Below are positions 48,892 through 57,974 of a DNA stretch of 64,000 bases, one piece after another. The DNA comes from Brachybacterium sacelli (lineage in GTDB: Bacteria > Actinomycetota > Actinomycetes > Actinomycetales > Dermabacteraceae): contig NZ_JAGIOD010000001.1 in the NCBI RefSeq assembly GCF_017876545.1, forward strand, positions 124,001 through 188,000, written 5' to 3'. Within the stretch, counting starts at the first letter, position 1; every line of letters begins with the position of its first letter. The position numbers were made by a program, and so were the translations under genes. Below the pieces are notes generated by a model that ran no database searches, was not told the DNA's origin, and worked only from the letters and a program-made list of their open reading frames with translations.

Positions 48892-51387
48892 TCACAGGGC
48901 GTCGGCGACCGCTCGCGCGGGGGCGGTCCGGGCGGCACGGCGCCCCGGCAGCACGGAGGCGAGGACCCCGGCGAACACCGTCAGCACGAGCACGGCGGCG
49001 AGCTGCTCCCAGGGGATGGAGATCACCACCGGGAACCGGGCGGCGAGCACCACCATGGCTCCCAGGACGCCGCAGACGGCGCCGACCACCACCCCCAGCA
49101 GGGCCCCGACCACGGAGAGCAGGGTCCCTTCCCAGGCGAGCATCGTGCGCATCTGTCGCCGGGTCGTCCCCAGCGCCCGCAGCAGCGCGTTCTCGCCGGT
49201 GCGTTCGACCACGCCGAGTGTCAACGTGTTGGCGACCCCCACCAGGGAGACGACCACGGCGACGGCGAGCAGCCCCGAGGTGATCCCGAGCATCAGCGTG
49301 ATGATCTGCTGCGCCACCTCGCGCGTCGCTCCCTCGGAGTCCATCCGCGCCTCCGGGAGAGTGCTGGCGAGCACGCCGTTGAGGTCGCCGACGATGGTGA
49401 ACACGTCGGTTCCGGCGCGCGCGGAGGAGCCAGGGTCGGCGAAGTCGACGAACACGGAGCTGGGCTGGATCTCCCCGAAGATGCCCTCGAAGGTGCTCGC
49501 ACTGACCAGTGTCAGCTTGAGGTTCCCGTCGATCCGCACCACGAGCTCCTCGCTCCCCGACCCGGAGCGGGGCACCTCGATCGTCTCCCCGTCGTGCAGG
49601 CCGACGGACTGCGCGCGGTCGCTGCCGATGACCAGCTCCCCGTCCGCGACGGAGGCGAGGTCCTCGCGGACCGCGGTCTGCTCGAGCTGCTCGGCCGTCG
49701 GGCCGTAGACGGTGAGCTCATCGCTCCCGTCGACCGTGATCTCCCCGGCCGGGACGGCTTCAGCGCGGTGGACTCCCTGGATCGCGGTCAGCTCCGCGAC
49801 CGCCTCCTGGGGCAGTTCGGGAGCGCGGATCACCGCGTCCACGGGGGCACGTTCCGCCAGGGCGCGGGTCAGCGAGGCATCGGCCGTCTGCGCACCCACG
49901 GCCAGCATGGACATCAGGGTCGTCCCGATCAGCAGCGCGGCGGCGGTCGAGGCGCTGCGTCCCGGATGACGCCGCACGTTCGCGACGGCGACGCGGGCGG
50001 GGACCCGGCCGAGGCGCCCGACCGTCCCACCGAGCAGCCGTACCAGCGGCGCGACCACGACGCGCATCGCGAGCAGCACGCTGAACAGGGTCAGGGCGCC
50101 TCCGGCGACCCCCAGGGCGATGGCGGGTCCGGCCGCCCCTCGGGAGGAGACCACGACCCCGGCGGCCATCAGCCCTCCACCGGCGAGGACCCCGACGGCC
50201 GTCAGCACGGCGCGCAGCAGGCCGGGACCCTTCCCGGGCGGGACGACGCGCAGCGCTTCGAGCGGAGCCACCTGGGTGGCGCGTCGCAGCGGGAGGAGCC
50301 CTGCGCACATCACCACCACCAGACCCGCCACCAGCGGGAGCACCACGGAGAGGATTCCGATGGGGGCGGCAGCGGCACGGGGCGTCCACCCCAGGTGCGG
50401 CGCGACCAGCAGTGCACCCTGGACCACCACATGTCCCAGGACGGTCCCGAGCACCGAGCCGAGCAGAGCCACGAGCAGTGACTCCTTGCCGACGACGGCC
50501 GCGACCTGACCCCGGGTGGCGCCGAGGGTCCGCAGCAGGGCGAGATCACGGGTGCGCTGGGCGATGGTCACCGAGAGGGTGTTGGCGACCACGAGGAGAC
50601 TGGTGAGCAGGGAGATGGCGATGAATGCGGCGACCACCGGGCCGAAGGCGCTGAATCCGCCGGCCGCGCTCTGCTCCAACTCCACGCGCGAGGCGCGCGC
50701 CGTGAGCACGTCCAGATGCTCCATGCTCGCTGCGGCGGCGACCTCCTCGGGATCCGCCTTGGCGGGGACCGAGGCGTGCCAGGACGTCGCCACGTCCTCC
50801 AGCTCGGCGCCGAGGACGCTCTTCGCGTTCGCGCTCGTCACCAGGATCCGCGGGGGCCCGGTGGCCAGGAGCGCGGAATCCAGCGGCTCCGTCACCCCGA
50901 CGACCTTCAGGGCGACGTCCTCACGTTCCCCGCCCCGTGCGGACGTCGCGACGGTGAGGGTGTCCCCCGTGTCCACCTCGAGCATGGTCGCGGTCGCCTG
51001 CTCGATGACGATCTCGTCGGCGTCCTGCGCCGGGCGTCCGTCGACCAGCGGCACCTCGGCGACGTCGGTCGGCGGCGGGGTGTACACCCGCAGGGAGCGG
51101 GCGCGGTCGCTGCTCTTCGAGTTCACGGACACGAAGGAGGAGTCGAGCACGGGCCACTGCTCCTGGGCGCCCTCGATCCGAGGCGTTCCCTCCCGCTTCC
51201 CCGAATCCGTCGTGGTCGCGACCAGGTCCGTGCCCAGCAGGCTGGTGTCGGCGTCGGCGGCCGCCGAGTCGCGCAGCAGGGTGGCCCCGAGGACCATGGC
51301 GGCGACGAAGGCCGTGGCGAGGACGATCGTGAGGACCGCTGCGAGGTGCCGACGCAGCGGGGTGAGGCGGATGCCGCGTGCGCTCAC
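48892..51387 (-). CDS. ABC transporter permease with two FtsX domains
   Basis: An 831-residue permease of the MacB/FtsX superfamily: one N-terminal helix, a large extracellular domain of about 220 residues, a three-helix FtsX core (ISLLTSLLVVANTLSVTIAQRTRDLALLRTLGATRGQ), a linker with further helices, a second extracellular domain and a second FtsX core (VSLVGVANTLTLGVVERTGENALLRALGTTRRQ). This duplicated layout is common in actinobacterial exporters of lipids, peptides or antimicrobials. GTG start at 51387 overlaps the ATPase stop (GTGA). Confidence 0.92.
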   Translation of the reverse strand: MSARGIRLTPLRRHLAAVLTIVLATAFVAAMVLGATLLRDSAAADADTSLLGTDLVATTTDSGKREGTPRIEGAQEQWPVLDSSFVSVNSKSSDRARSLRVYTPPPTDVAEVPLVDGRPAQDADEIVIEQATATMLEVDTGDTLTVATSARGGEREDVALKVVGVTEPLDSALLATGPPRILVTSANAKSVLGAELEDVATSWHASVPAKADPEEVAAAASMEHLDVLTARASRVELEQSAAGGFSAFGPVVAAFIAISLLTSLLVVANTLSVTIAQRTRDLALLRTLGATRGQVAAVVGKESLLVALLGSVLGTVLGHVVVQGALLVAPHLGWTPRAAAAPIGILSVVLPLVAGLVVVMCAGLLPLRRATQVAPLEALRVVPPGKGPGLLRAVLTAVGVLAGGGLMAAGVVVSSRGAAGPAIALGVAGGALTLFSVLLAMRVVVAPLVRLLGGTVGRLGRVPARVAVANVRRHPGRSASTAAALLIGTTLMSMLAVGAQTADASLTRALAERAPVDAVIRAPELPQEAVAELTAIQGVHRAEAVPAGEITVDGSDELTVYGPTAEQLEQTAVREDLASVADGELVIGSDRAQSVGLHDGETIEVPRSGSGSEELVVRIDGNLKLTLVSASTFEGIFGEIQPSSVFVDFADPGSSARAGTDVFTIVGDLNGVLASTLPEARMDSEGATREVAQQIITLMLGITSGLLAVAVVVSLVGVANTLTLGVVERTGENALLRALGTTRRQMRTMLAWEGTLLSVVGALLGVVVGAVCGVLGAMVVLAARFPVVISIPWEQLAAVLVLTVFAGVLASVLPGRRAARTAPARAVADAL

Positions 51388-52163
51388 TGCTCGGCCGCTT
51401 CCCCGGATGACGTCCCGAACGGACCGTCCTCGTCGACGGCGATCCGGCCGTCGGAGAGGGTGAGGATGCGGTCGGCGCGCTCTGCCGCATCCCGTTCGTG
51501 GGTGACCATGACGACCGTCTGCCCGAAGCTGTCGACGCATCGCCGCAGCAGGTCGAGGACCTCCGCGGTGGTGCGGGAGTCGAGGTTCCCCGTCGGCTCG
51601 TCGGCGAAGATCACCGCCGGGGACCCGATGAGGGCGCGGGCGATGGCGACCCGCTGCACCTGCCCCCCCGAGAGCTGCGAGGGGAGGTGGCGCAGGCGGT
51701 CGGTCAAGCCCAGGCCCTCCGCGACGGTGGTCCACCACTCGGGGTCGGCCCGGCGCCCGGCGAGCTGGAGGGGCAGCAGGATGTTCTGTTCCGCCGTGAG
51801 CATCGGCAGCAGGTTGAACGACTGGAACACGAAACCGATGCGGTCGCGCCGCACCCTGGTCAGAGCGCTGTCCTTCAGCCCGTTCAGCTCGATGCCGTCC
51901 ACCCTCACGGAGCCGCCGTCCAGCGCGTCCAGCCCGGCGAGGACATGGAGGAGGGTGGACTTGCCCGAGCCCGAGGGGCCCATCACGGCCGTGAAGGCGC
52001 CGCGGGCGATGTCCACGTCGACGCTGTCGAGAGCGACCACCTCGCCGGCGTCCGAGGCGAACGCACGGCGTGCGCCGCGGGCACGGACCACGGGATCCTC
52101 GGCGGCGTCGCGGGACGGCACAGGATCCTGGACCGTGGGGTTCCGGGAAATGGTGGGTGCCAC
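51384..52163 (-). CDS. ABC transporter ATPase (MacB/LolD type)
   Basis: A 259-residue ATPase. Walker A GPSGSGKST at 62-70, Q-loop FVFQSFNLLPML, signature LSGGQ, Walker B VIFADEPTGNLDS and H-loop VTHE are all intact. The GNLDS after Walker B and FQSFNLLP are typical of LolD/MacB-type ATPases. GTG start with GGAGG 9 nt upstream. It forms a two-gene operon with the FtsX-type permease; no sensor kinase is adjacent. Confidence 0.95.
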   Translation of the reverse strand: MAPTISRNPTVQDPVPSRDAAEDPVVRARGARRAFASDAGEVVALDSVDVDIARGAFTAVMGPSGSGKSTLLHVLAGLDALDGGSVRVDGIELNGLKDSALTRVRRDRIGFVFQSFNLLPMLTAEQNILLPLQLAGRRADPEWWTTVAEGLGLTDRLRHLPSQLSGGQVQRVAIARALIGSPAVIFADEPTGNLDSRTTAEVLDLLRRCVDSFGQTVVMVTHERDAAERADRILTLSDGRIAVDEDGPFGTSSGEAAEQ

Positions 52164-52351
52164 GGGAACGGGCCTCCGATCAGCGTCACGGCACAGGGGC
52201 GCCTACAGCCTGCCTTACCAGGGCGTAGGTTGCATGTTTGCGAGCCCCTGCCCCGGAAGGTCGTCCGGTCCGCTCCGTATGTCGGACTTCCGCCGTCACA
52301 CTCGAGGCCGATGACATCGACATCGACGACGGATCCGCCTCCCGGCTGCCG

Positions 52352-53119
52352 TCAGTCCGTGCTGGCGTCGAGCTCCGCGAGCACCCGCTCGACGATCTCC
52401 TCGTACACGTCCTGCGTGTAGTGGAACGGGGCCAGGCCCCAGCGGTGCTCGGGGTCGGCCAGCACGCCCAGCGGCTGCAGCTCGAGGATCCGGAAGCCGA
52501 GTTCGCGGAGGAGCTCGTAGTAGCGCAGGTAGGCCTCGTTGGCCTCCATCGCGGAGGTTCCCATACTGCGCGGGGTGTGGCGACCGTCGACGGTGACCAG
52601 GGCCCACGGCACCTGCAGCACCACGGTCTTGTCGAACAGGCCGAGACCCTTGAGGGTCTCCCGCAGCCGCTCGGCACGCGGCGCCCACCGCTCGAAGTGC
52701 TCCTCGGTGCCGAACTCGATGTGGCGAGCGCTGTCGACGACGGTGAGCACCTCGGGCACGCGCACCAGGTCGATGCTGCGGGTGACCACACCGCCGTCCT
52801 CGAAGACGTGCACGCCGTGGCGCTCGTCGACGAGGTCCCACAGCAGCACGTCGGTCTCGTCCGCGACCTCGGCGAGGCGGGTCCCCAGGTCGCCGACGAA
52901 GTCACCGGTCATCATCCGGCGCTGGAACGCCGAGTCGATCTCCGCGCCGTCGGGGAACCACGTCGAGGCGTCGCGTTCCTGGGAGAGCAGCGACTGCCGG
53001 GCGATGTAGGCGACGACGTCGAAGCGCTCGCCGCCCGCCAGGTCGACGGTGTCCCGCGCGACGCAGCTGCCGTAGATGACGACGCGCGTGGGCGCGGTGT
53101 CAGCGGGCTGAGCAGTCAC
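52352..53119 (-). CDS. DUF6270-like protein with GSCVARD motif
   Basis: A 255-residue protein that begins with a beta strand running into G-S-C-V-A-R-D (17-23), the hallmark of the DUF6270 family, which I recognise only by this pattern; it resembles the first block of SGNH-type hydrolases with Cys near the usual Ser. Later blocks are LLWDLVDERHGVHV, a VLQVPWAL strand and a C-terminal HRWGLAPFHYTQDVYEEI with conserved His residues. No signal peptide. GAAGGAG precedes the GTG at 53119. Members often lie in polysaccharide loci; here it is divergent from a glycosyltransferase gene that opens such a locus. Function unknown. Confidence 0.7.
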   Translation of the reverse strand: MTAQPADTAPTRVVIYGSCVARDTVDLAGGERFDVVAYIARQSLLSQERDASTWFPDGAEIDSAFQRRMMTGDFVGDLGTRLAEVADETDVLLWDLVDERHGVHVFEDGGVVTRSIDLVRVPEVLTVVDSARHIEFGTEEHFERWAPRAERLRETLKGLGLFDKTVVLQVPWALVTVDGRHTPRSMGTSAMEANEAYLRYYELLRELGFRILELQPLGVLADPEHRWGLAPFHYTQDVYEEIVERVLAELDASTD

Positions 53120-53333
53120 GATGCTCCTTCGTCGCGGGGTGGGACGCGTCCGAGATGGACGGTGGGCGTCAGAATACCCACGAGACGCCGGCCGCCCCTG
53201 GTGTACGCCGCGGCCTGTGGCGCTCCCGACAACCGTCGGGCCCCGCCACCGGCTCGGTGGACCGCATCCTGCGGTGCGGACCGGCATGGGACCATGAGGC
53301 GTCCGAGAACCGCTCCCCTGCCGAGAGGTGCCC

Positions 53334-55256
53334 ATGCCCGCGCAGTCCACGTCCCGTCTGCAGACCCTCCGCACGGGACTGTGGCACCTGCGCACCGGCG
53401 GGGTCCGCCAGCTGCGCACCTGGCGGCGTCGTCGCCGCACCGCCTCCTACGGCGTGGGCGACGGCCTGGGCAGCCGCGACACCGGAGGGCGTCTGTCCTT
53501 CCCGCCCGCGCAGCTGCGTGGGCGGCCCCCGCAGGTCGAGGGATTGCGCGCTGCCGTGATCCTCGACGACTTCTCGATGCTGGCCTGGAGCTACGAGTTC
53601 GAGACTCTCCCTGTCACTCCGTTGGCATGGCGCGAGCAGCTCGCGGAGGACCCGGTGGACCTGCTGCTGGTGGAGTCGGCCTGGCACGGCAACGAGGACG
53701 CCTGGCAGTACCAGCTGACCGGCTCGAAGGCACCGTCCGAGCCGCTGCGCGAACTGGTGGCCCACTGCCGCGAGCACGGCATCCCGACGGTCTTCTGGAA
53801 CAAGGAGGACCCGCCACACTTCGAGGACTTCCTGCCCCTCGCGAAACTGTTCGACCAGGTCTTCACCACCGACGTGACCTTGCTTCCGCGCTACCGGGAG
53901 GAGCTGGGGCACGAGAACGTGGCGGTTTTGCCGTTCGCAGCGCAGCCCGCCGTGCACAACCCGATCCGGCCGCAGCACGGCCACCAGGCGCGGGATATCG
54001 CCTTCGCCGGCATGTACTTCGCGCACAAGTTCCCCGAGCGCCGCGCCCAGATGGACATGCTGCTGGGCGGGGCGCTCGACGCCTCGGCCCGGATGGACTT
54101 GGGCCTGGAGATCTTCTCCCGCTTCCTCGGCGACGACGAGCGCTACCAGTTCCCCGGGGCGCTGGCCGACCGGGTGGTGGGCTCGCTGAGCTACTACCGG
54201 ATGCTCACCGCGTACAAGGCGTACAAGGTGTTCCTCAACGTGAACTCCGTGGTCACGAGCCCGTCGATGTGCGCGCGGCGCATCTTCGAGATCACCGCCT
54301 CCGGCACCCCGGTGGTCTCCGCCCCCTCCCCCGCGATCGGTGAGTTCTTCGCCGAGGAGGAGGTTCCCGTCGTCGCGAAGCGCGAGGACGCCGCGCACGT
54401 GGTGCGTGCTCTGGTGCGCTCGTCCGAGCTGCGCGATCGCACCGTGCACCTCGCCCAGCGCCGGATCTGGCACGAGCACACCTACACCCATCGCGCCCGT
54501 CAGGTGCTCGACACCGTCGGACTCGGGCAGAGGGCCGGGAAGCGGGGGCTGCCCGGTGGTGCGGGTCTGGCCTCGGTCAGCATCATGGCTGCGACGAACC
54601 GTCCCGACCAGCTGGATCACCTCGTGGGCCAGGTGGCTCGGCAGTCCGGGGTGGAGCGTCAGCTGCTGCTGATCACGCACGGCTTCTCCTCGCCGACGGA
54701 GACCGCCGAGCGGGCGCGGGAGCTCGGCGTGGAGAACGTGGTGGTGCTGGAGGCTCCGAGCAGCTGGAGTCTCGGGGCGTGCCTGAACGCCGCCGTCGAG
54801 CGGGCCGACGGGGAGGTGCTGTCCAAGATGGACGACGACGACCTCTACGGCGAGTTCTACCTACACGACCTGCTGCGGGCTCGCGAGTTCTCCGGGGCCG
54901 ACGTGGTGGGCAAGCACGCTCACTACATGCACGTCGCCGGGGCCGATGCGACCCTGCTGCGCTTCCCCTGGATGGAGCACCGTTTCACCGACCGGGTGAT
55001 GGGGCCGACGATCACCGCGGACCGCGATGTGTTCATCGCCCACCCGTTCGCCGACGTTTCCCGCGGGGAGGACACCGGCTTCCTCGACACCGTCATCGCC
55101 GCCGACGGCCGCATCTACTCCGCCGACCGCTTCAACTTCACCCAGATGCGCCGTGGCGAGACGGGCGGTCACGCCTGGTCCGTCGACGACCGGGAGCTGA
55201 TGGCCAGCGGGGACGTCGCCTGGTTCGGCCGGAACGACCCGCACATCATGTTCTGA
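53334..55256 (+). CDS. Two-domain glycosyltransferase (CgeB-like plus GT2)
   Basis: A 640-residue fusion. Residues about 75-400 form a CgeB/GT4-like domain (AVILDDFSMLAWSYEF, TVFWNKEDPPHFEDFL, RRIFEITASGTPVVSAPSPAIGEFF). Residues about 425-640 form a GT-A fold family 2 domain with VSIMAATNRPDQLDHL, the D-D-D-D metal motif in LSKMDDDDLYGEFY, and GEDTGFLD near the acceptor site. Both halves probably transfer sugars to a surface glycan. The ATG at 53334 is 5 nt behind GAGAGG. It opens the polysaccharide locus and is divergent from the DUF6270-like gene. Confidence 0.85.
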   Translation: MPAQSTSRLQTLRTGLWHLRTGGVRQLRTWRRRRRTASYGVGDGLGSRDTGGRLSFPPAQLRGRPPQVEGLRAAVILDDFSMLAWSYEFETLPVTPLAWREQLAEDPVDLLLVESAWHGNEDAWQYQLTGSKAPSEPLRELVAHCREHGIPTVFWNKEDPPHFEDFLPLAKLFDQVFTTDVTLLPRYREELGHENVAVLPFAAQPAVHNPIRPQHGHQARDIAFAGMYFAHKFPERRAQMDMLLGGALDASARMDLGLEIFSRFLGDDERYQFPGALADRVVGSLSYYRMLTAYKAYKVFLNVNSVVTSPSMCARRIFEITASGTPVVSAPSPAIGEFFAEEEVPVVAKREDAAHVVRALVRSSELRDRTVHLAQRRIWHEHTYTHRARQVLDTVGLGQRAGKRGLPGGAGLASVSIMAATNRPDQLDHLVGQVARQSGVERQLLLITHGFSSPTETAERARELGVENVVVLEAPSSWSLGACLNAAVERADGEVLSKMDDDDLYGEFYLHDLLRAREFSGADVVGKHAHYMHVAGADATLLRFPWMEHRFTDRVMGPTITADRDVFIAHPFADVSRGEDTGFLDTVIAADGRIYSADRFNFTQMRRGETGGHAWSVDDRELMASGDVAWFGRNDPHIMF

Positions 55257-55382
55257 CGAGCACGTTCGTCCCGCAGGCGAGGCGTCGCGGTCCCGCCGCT
55301 GAGATGTGGCCCCGGATTGCCCGCCCCGCCACCATGCGGTCATCTTCCGTTCATCCTCGCCGCGTAGACAAGGTACTTCCGG

Positions 55383-55787
55383 ATGACCACCACGGAAGCG
55401 AGAACCGGAATGACACTCACTGCGGCGTTCGACCCCGAGGCGACGGTCCGTCTCCGCGATCGTCACGCATCGGGCCCGCGCACGGGACACCTTCGCGCCC
55501 TGCTCGGTGCCCGCCGGCACGGCGGGGCGAGCGCAGTCCGCCCCGCCGGGGCGGAGCGTTCTCGCCCGGTCTTCACGGAGACCTCCTGGGACTCCGTCGA
55601 CCCGCTCGCCTACGACACCGGCGCCGGGGCCGATCTGGCGACGTGCCCGGGCGCCCCTCGGGCGACCGACGAGGACGACCGCACGTCGATTCTGGAACTC
55701 GACGACGACGCTGCCGAGGACCACTGGGCAATTCCGCTCGAAATGGACGAAACATTCGACGACGAGGGCTCCGCCGGCATTTCCTGA
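55383..55787 (+). CDS. Small protein with basic N-terminus and acidic C-terminus, unknown
   Basis: A 134-residue open frame between the glycosyltransferase and CDP-glycerol-transferase genes. AAGG lies about 8 nt before the ATG; another ATG at 55410 is possible. The first half is Arg/Ala/Gly-rich, the second strongly acidic (TDEDD, ELDDDAAEDHW, MDETFDDEG). No signal peptide, membrane helix or known motif is visible. A strong hairpin begins 16 bp after the stop, which supports its being a real transcription unit. I do not recognise a family. Confidence 0.45.
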   Translation: MTTTEARTGMTLTAAFDPEATVRLRDRHASGPRTGHLRALLGARRHGGASAVRPAGAERSRPVFTETSWDSVDPLAYDTGAGADLATCPGAPRATDEDDRTSILELDDDAAEDHWAIPLEMDETFDDEGSAGIS

Positions 55788-55802
55788 ACACTTGTCCCCC
55801 GG

Positions 55803-55829
55803 CACTCCGTCCGCATTGAGGACGGAGTG
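55803..55829 (+). terminator. Hairpin terminator
   Basis: A perfect 10-bp inverted repeat, CACTCCGTCC (55803-55812) and GGACGGAGTG (55820-55829), with a 7-nt loop and no U-tract. It separates the small acidic protein gene from the CDP-glycerol-transferase operon. Confidence 0.65.
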
Positions 55830-55958
55830 TTGCCGCATGCCTTCTGCGCTCACTAGACTTCTCGAGGCCGTCTGATCCCTGGCGGTCGACGAAAGCGCGC
55901 CACGGACTCCCCCCGGCTCTGAGCCGTCTCCGGGGCGCGGTAACCCCCGAGGTGCTCT

Positions 55959-57974
55959 ATGCGTGCTGACCCCCTCCTGCTCACGGTCGTTCTGGAATGC
56001 ACAGGCGAGCTGGACCGCGAGGGGGGCACCTACCGCAGGCTGCTCAATGCGCGACTCAAGCACGAGGACCAGTACGCCCTCCGCGTCCACGACGAGGAGC
56101 TGGACACCGCCTCGATCCGCGCCCTGTGCGACGAGATCGACAGCACGTACGTCGTCTTCGTCCGCTCGACGCACGAGGTCTCCGCCACCTACCTCTCGAC
56201 CCTGCTGCAGCATCTGCAGAACCGGACGGTCTACCTGGCCGAGCCGACCCTTTTCACCGGCGCCCTCCCGAAGAACATCGCGAAGAACGCTGTCTCTGCG
56301 TACGCACGGGACACCGACGTCTACGGCATCGCCTACAACACCTCGCGTCTGCGCGACTTCCTGGACGCCGAGTACGACCTCGACCGCTCCGCGCTGTACA
56401 TCGCCTACCGCCTCTACTGGTCGATCAACAGGGTCGCGCCCCTGGAGGTCGGGTACTCCATCGCGTCGGACACCAAGGCGGCGATCGGCCTCCAGCTGGA
56501 CTGCGGCGTCGCGCGACTGCTGCCCCTGCTGACGAACGCGGCCCCGACGATGCGCACCTACATCCTGCGCTTCCTCGTCCTCTACCTCCGTGGACTCCGC
56601 GAATCGCAGGATTCGGACGTCCCCCTCGCCCACGTGCGCGAGCTCATCCGCATGTTCTGTCTCACCGACATCCTGGACCAGTCCAGGACTCTCCAGCCCT
56701 TCGAGACCGCGTGGATCCAATGGATCGACGACAGCTCCCACGACCGCCATCTGTACAAACGGCTCTCCACGGCGGACAACTACCTCGTCTTCGCACTGGG
56801 CGAGGGGCGGCTCGAGGCGGACATCGAGCTCTACCGGTGCCGCTTCGGCGAGGACATCGTGCAGATCGGCAAGTCGTACCTCTCGACGAGTCTTCGGCCG
56901 GGCCTGCACAATCCCAAGGTCGTCGATTTCTACCGCCGACCGATCACCCCGCGCTCGACGATCCTGTTCTTCGATCGACCGATGCAGGCCGACGACAACG
57001 CAGAGCATCTGTACAGCTACTTCAGGGATCACTACCCCGAGTATTCGGACATCTACTTCGCGCTGAATCCGAAATCGCCCGACTGGCCCCGCCTGGAGGA
57101 AGAGGGCTTCCGCCTCGTCCCCATGTTCAGCGCGGAGTTCCGGAAGCTCTTCGTCCAGTCGGATCTGGTGGTGTCGTCGCAGATCTACAACCTGAAGCAC
57201 CAGGGGAAGTCTCTCGTGAACTCACGATTCGTCTACCTGCAGCACGGGATCCAGCTCAACGACATGAGCGACTGGGTGCTCTCCAAGCACTTCGACGTCT
57301 TCGTCGCCACCGGGAAGCTCGAAGCCGATTACCTGGGTGCGCTCGCCCCCGTCGAGACGCTCAACTCGGGGCTCCCGCGCCTCGAATCACTGCGTCGGAC
57401 CCGCACCGAGCAGCGCCGGCTCCTCTTCATGCCGACCTGGCGGTTCAATCTGCATCAGCACTCGAGCGGCACCTTCACGAAATCGGTCTACTACCAGGCG
57501 ATCGACGCCGTGCTCACGGACCGGTCCCTGCTCTGCTTCCTCGAGGAGCAGGATCTGACGCTCGAGGTCAAGCTCCACCCCAACGTCGAGAAGAGGGCGC
57601 ACCTGTTCCACTTCTCGGATCGGGTCGTGCACTCCTCGATGAGCTACCGCGAAGCCTTCCGATCCGCCGAGTTCGTCTTCACGGACTACAGCTCCGCGGT
57701 CCTGGACGCCGCGTTCATCAACACCCCCATCGCCTACTACCAGTGGGATGCCGACGAGTTCTTCGAGGACCAGCCGTACGAGAGCCGCCTGGACTACACG
57801 ACGCAGGGCCTGGGACCGACCTTCTTCGACCACTCGGGGATCATCGACCACATCGTCAGCGGCCGCTACCTGGAGCCGGACCCGACCAGCGACGCCCGCC
57901 GAGAGATCTTCTTCGAAGGTGTGGACCCGACACGCATCTGCGAGACCATCGTGGAAAGGATGCTCAGCCTGTGA
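55959..57974 (+). CDS. CDP-glycerol glycerophosphotransferase-type enzyme
   Basis: A 671-residue protein whose C-terminal 350 residues match the TagB/TagF family that polymerises polyol-phosphate chains: FVYLQHGIQLNDMSDW, RRLLFMPTWRFNLH, VKLHPNVEKR and FVFTDYSSAVLDAAF carry the conserved His and Asp-Tyr-Ser motifs. The N-terminal 300 residues are a distinct helical region of unknown role, and no canonical GT2 nucleotide-sugar motif is evident there. It acts at the cytoplasmic face in teichoic-acid-like or phosphoglycerol-capsule synthesis. GAGGTG precedes the ATG; the stop overlaps the next start (GTGA). Confidence 0.88.
   Translation: MRADPLLLTVVLECTGELDREGGTYRRLLNARLKHEDQYALRVHDEELDTASIRALCDEIDSTYVVFVRSTHEVSATYLSTLLQHLQNRTVYLAEPTLFTGALPKNIAKNAVSAYARDTDVYGIAYNTSRLRDFLDAEYDLDRSALYIAYRLYWSINRVAPLEVGYSIASDTKAAIGLQLDCGVARLLPLLTNAAPTMRTYILRFLVLYLRGLRESQDSDVPLAHVRELIRMFCLTDILDQSRTLQPFETAWIQWIDDSSHDRHLYKRLSTADNYLVFALGEGRLEADIELYRCRFGEDIVQIGKSYLSTSLRPGLHNPKVVDFYRRPITPRSTILFFDRPMQADDNAEHLYSYFRDHYPEYSDIYFALNPKSPDWPRLEEEGFRLVPMFSAEFRKLFVQSDLVVSSQIYNLKHQGKSLVNSRFVYLQHGIQLNDMSDWVLSKHFDVFVATGKLEADYLGALAPVETLNSGLPRLESLRRTRTEQRRLLFMPTWRFNLHQHSSGTFTKSVYYQAIDAVLTDRSLLCFLEEQDLTLEVKLHPNVEKRAHLFHFSDRVVHSSMSYREAFRSAEFVFTDYSSAVLDAAFINTPIAYYQWDADEFFEDQPYESRLDYTTQGLGPTFFDHSGIIDHIVSGRYLEPDPTSDARREIFFEGVDPTRICETIVERMLSL

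Noticed and set aside
48844..50481. Plus-strand His/Gly/Asp-rich frame opposite the FtsX-type permease
   Set aside because: Composition typical of antisense high-GC frames; the minus strand encodes clear FtsX domains.
55997..57970. Upstream extension of the second GASKG protein through the CDP-glycerol transferase region
   Set aside because: That part is an out-of-frame reading of the transferase. The GTG at 57971, which overlaps the transferase stop and matches the paralog's N-terminus, is the sensible start.
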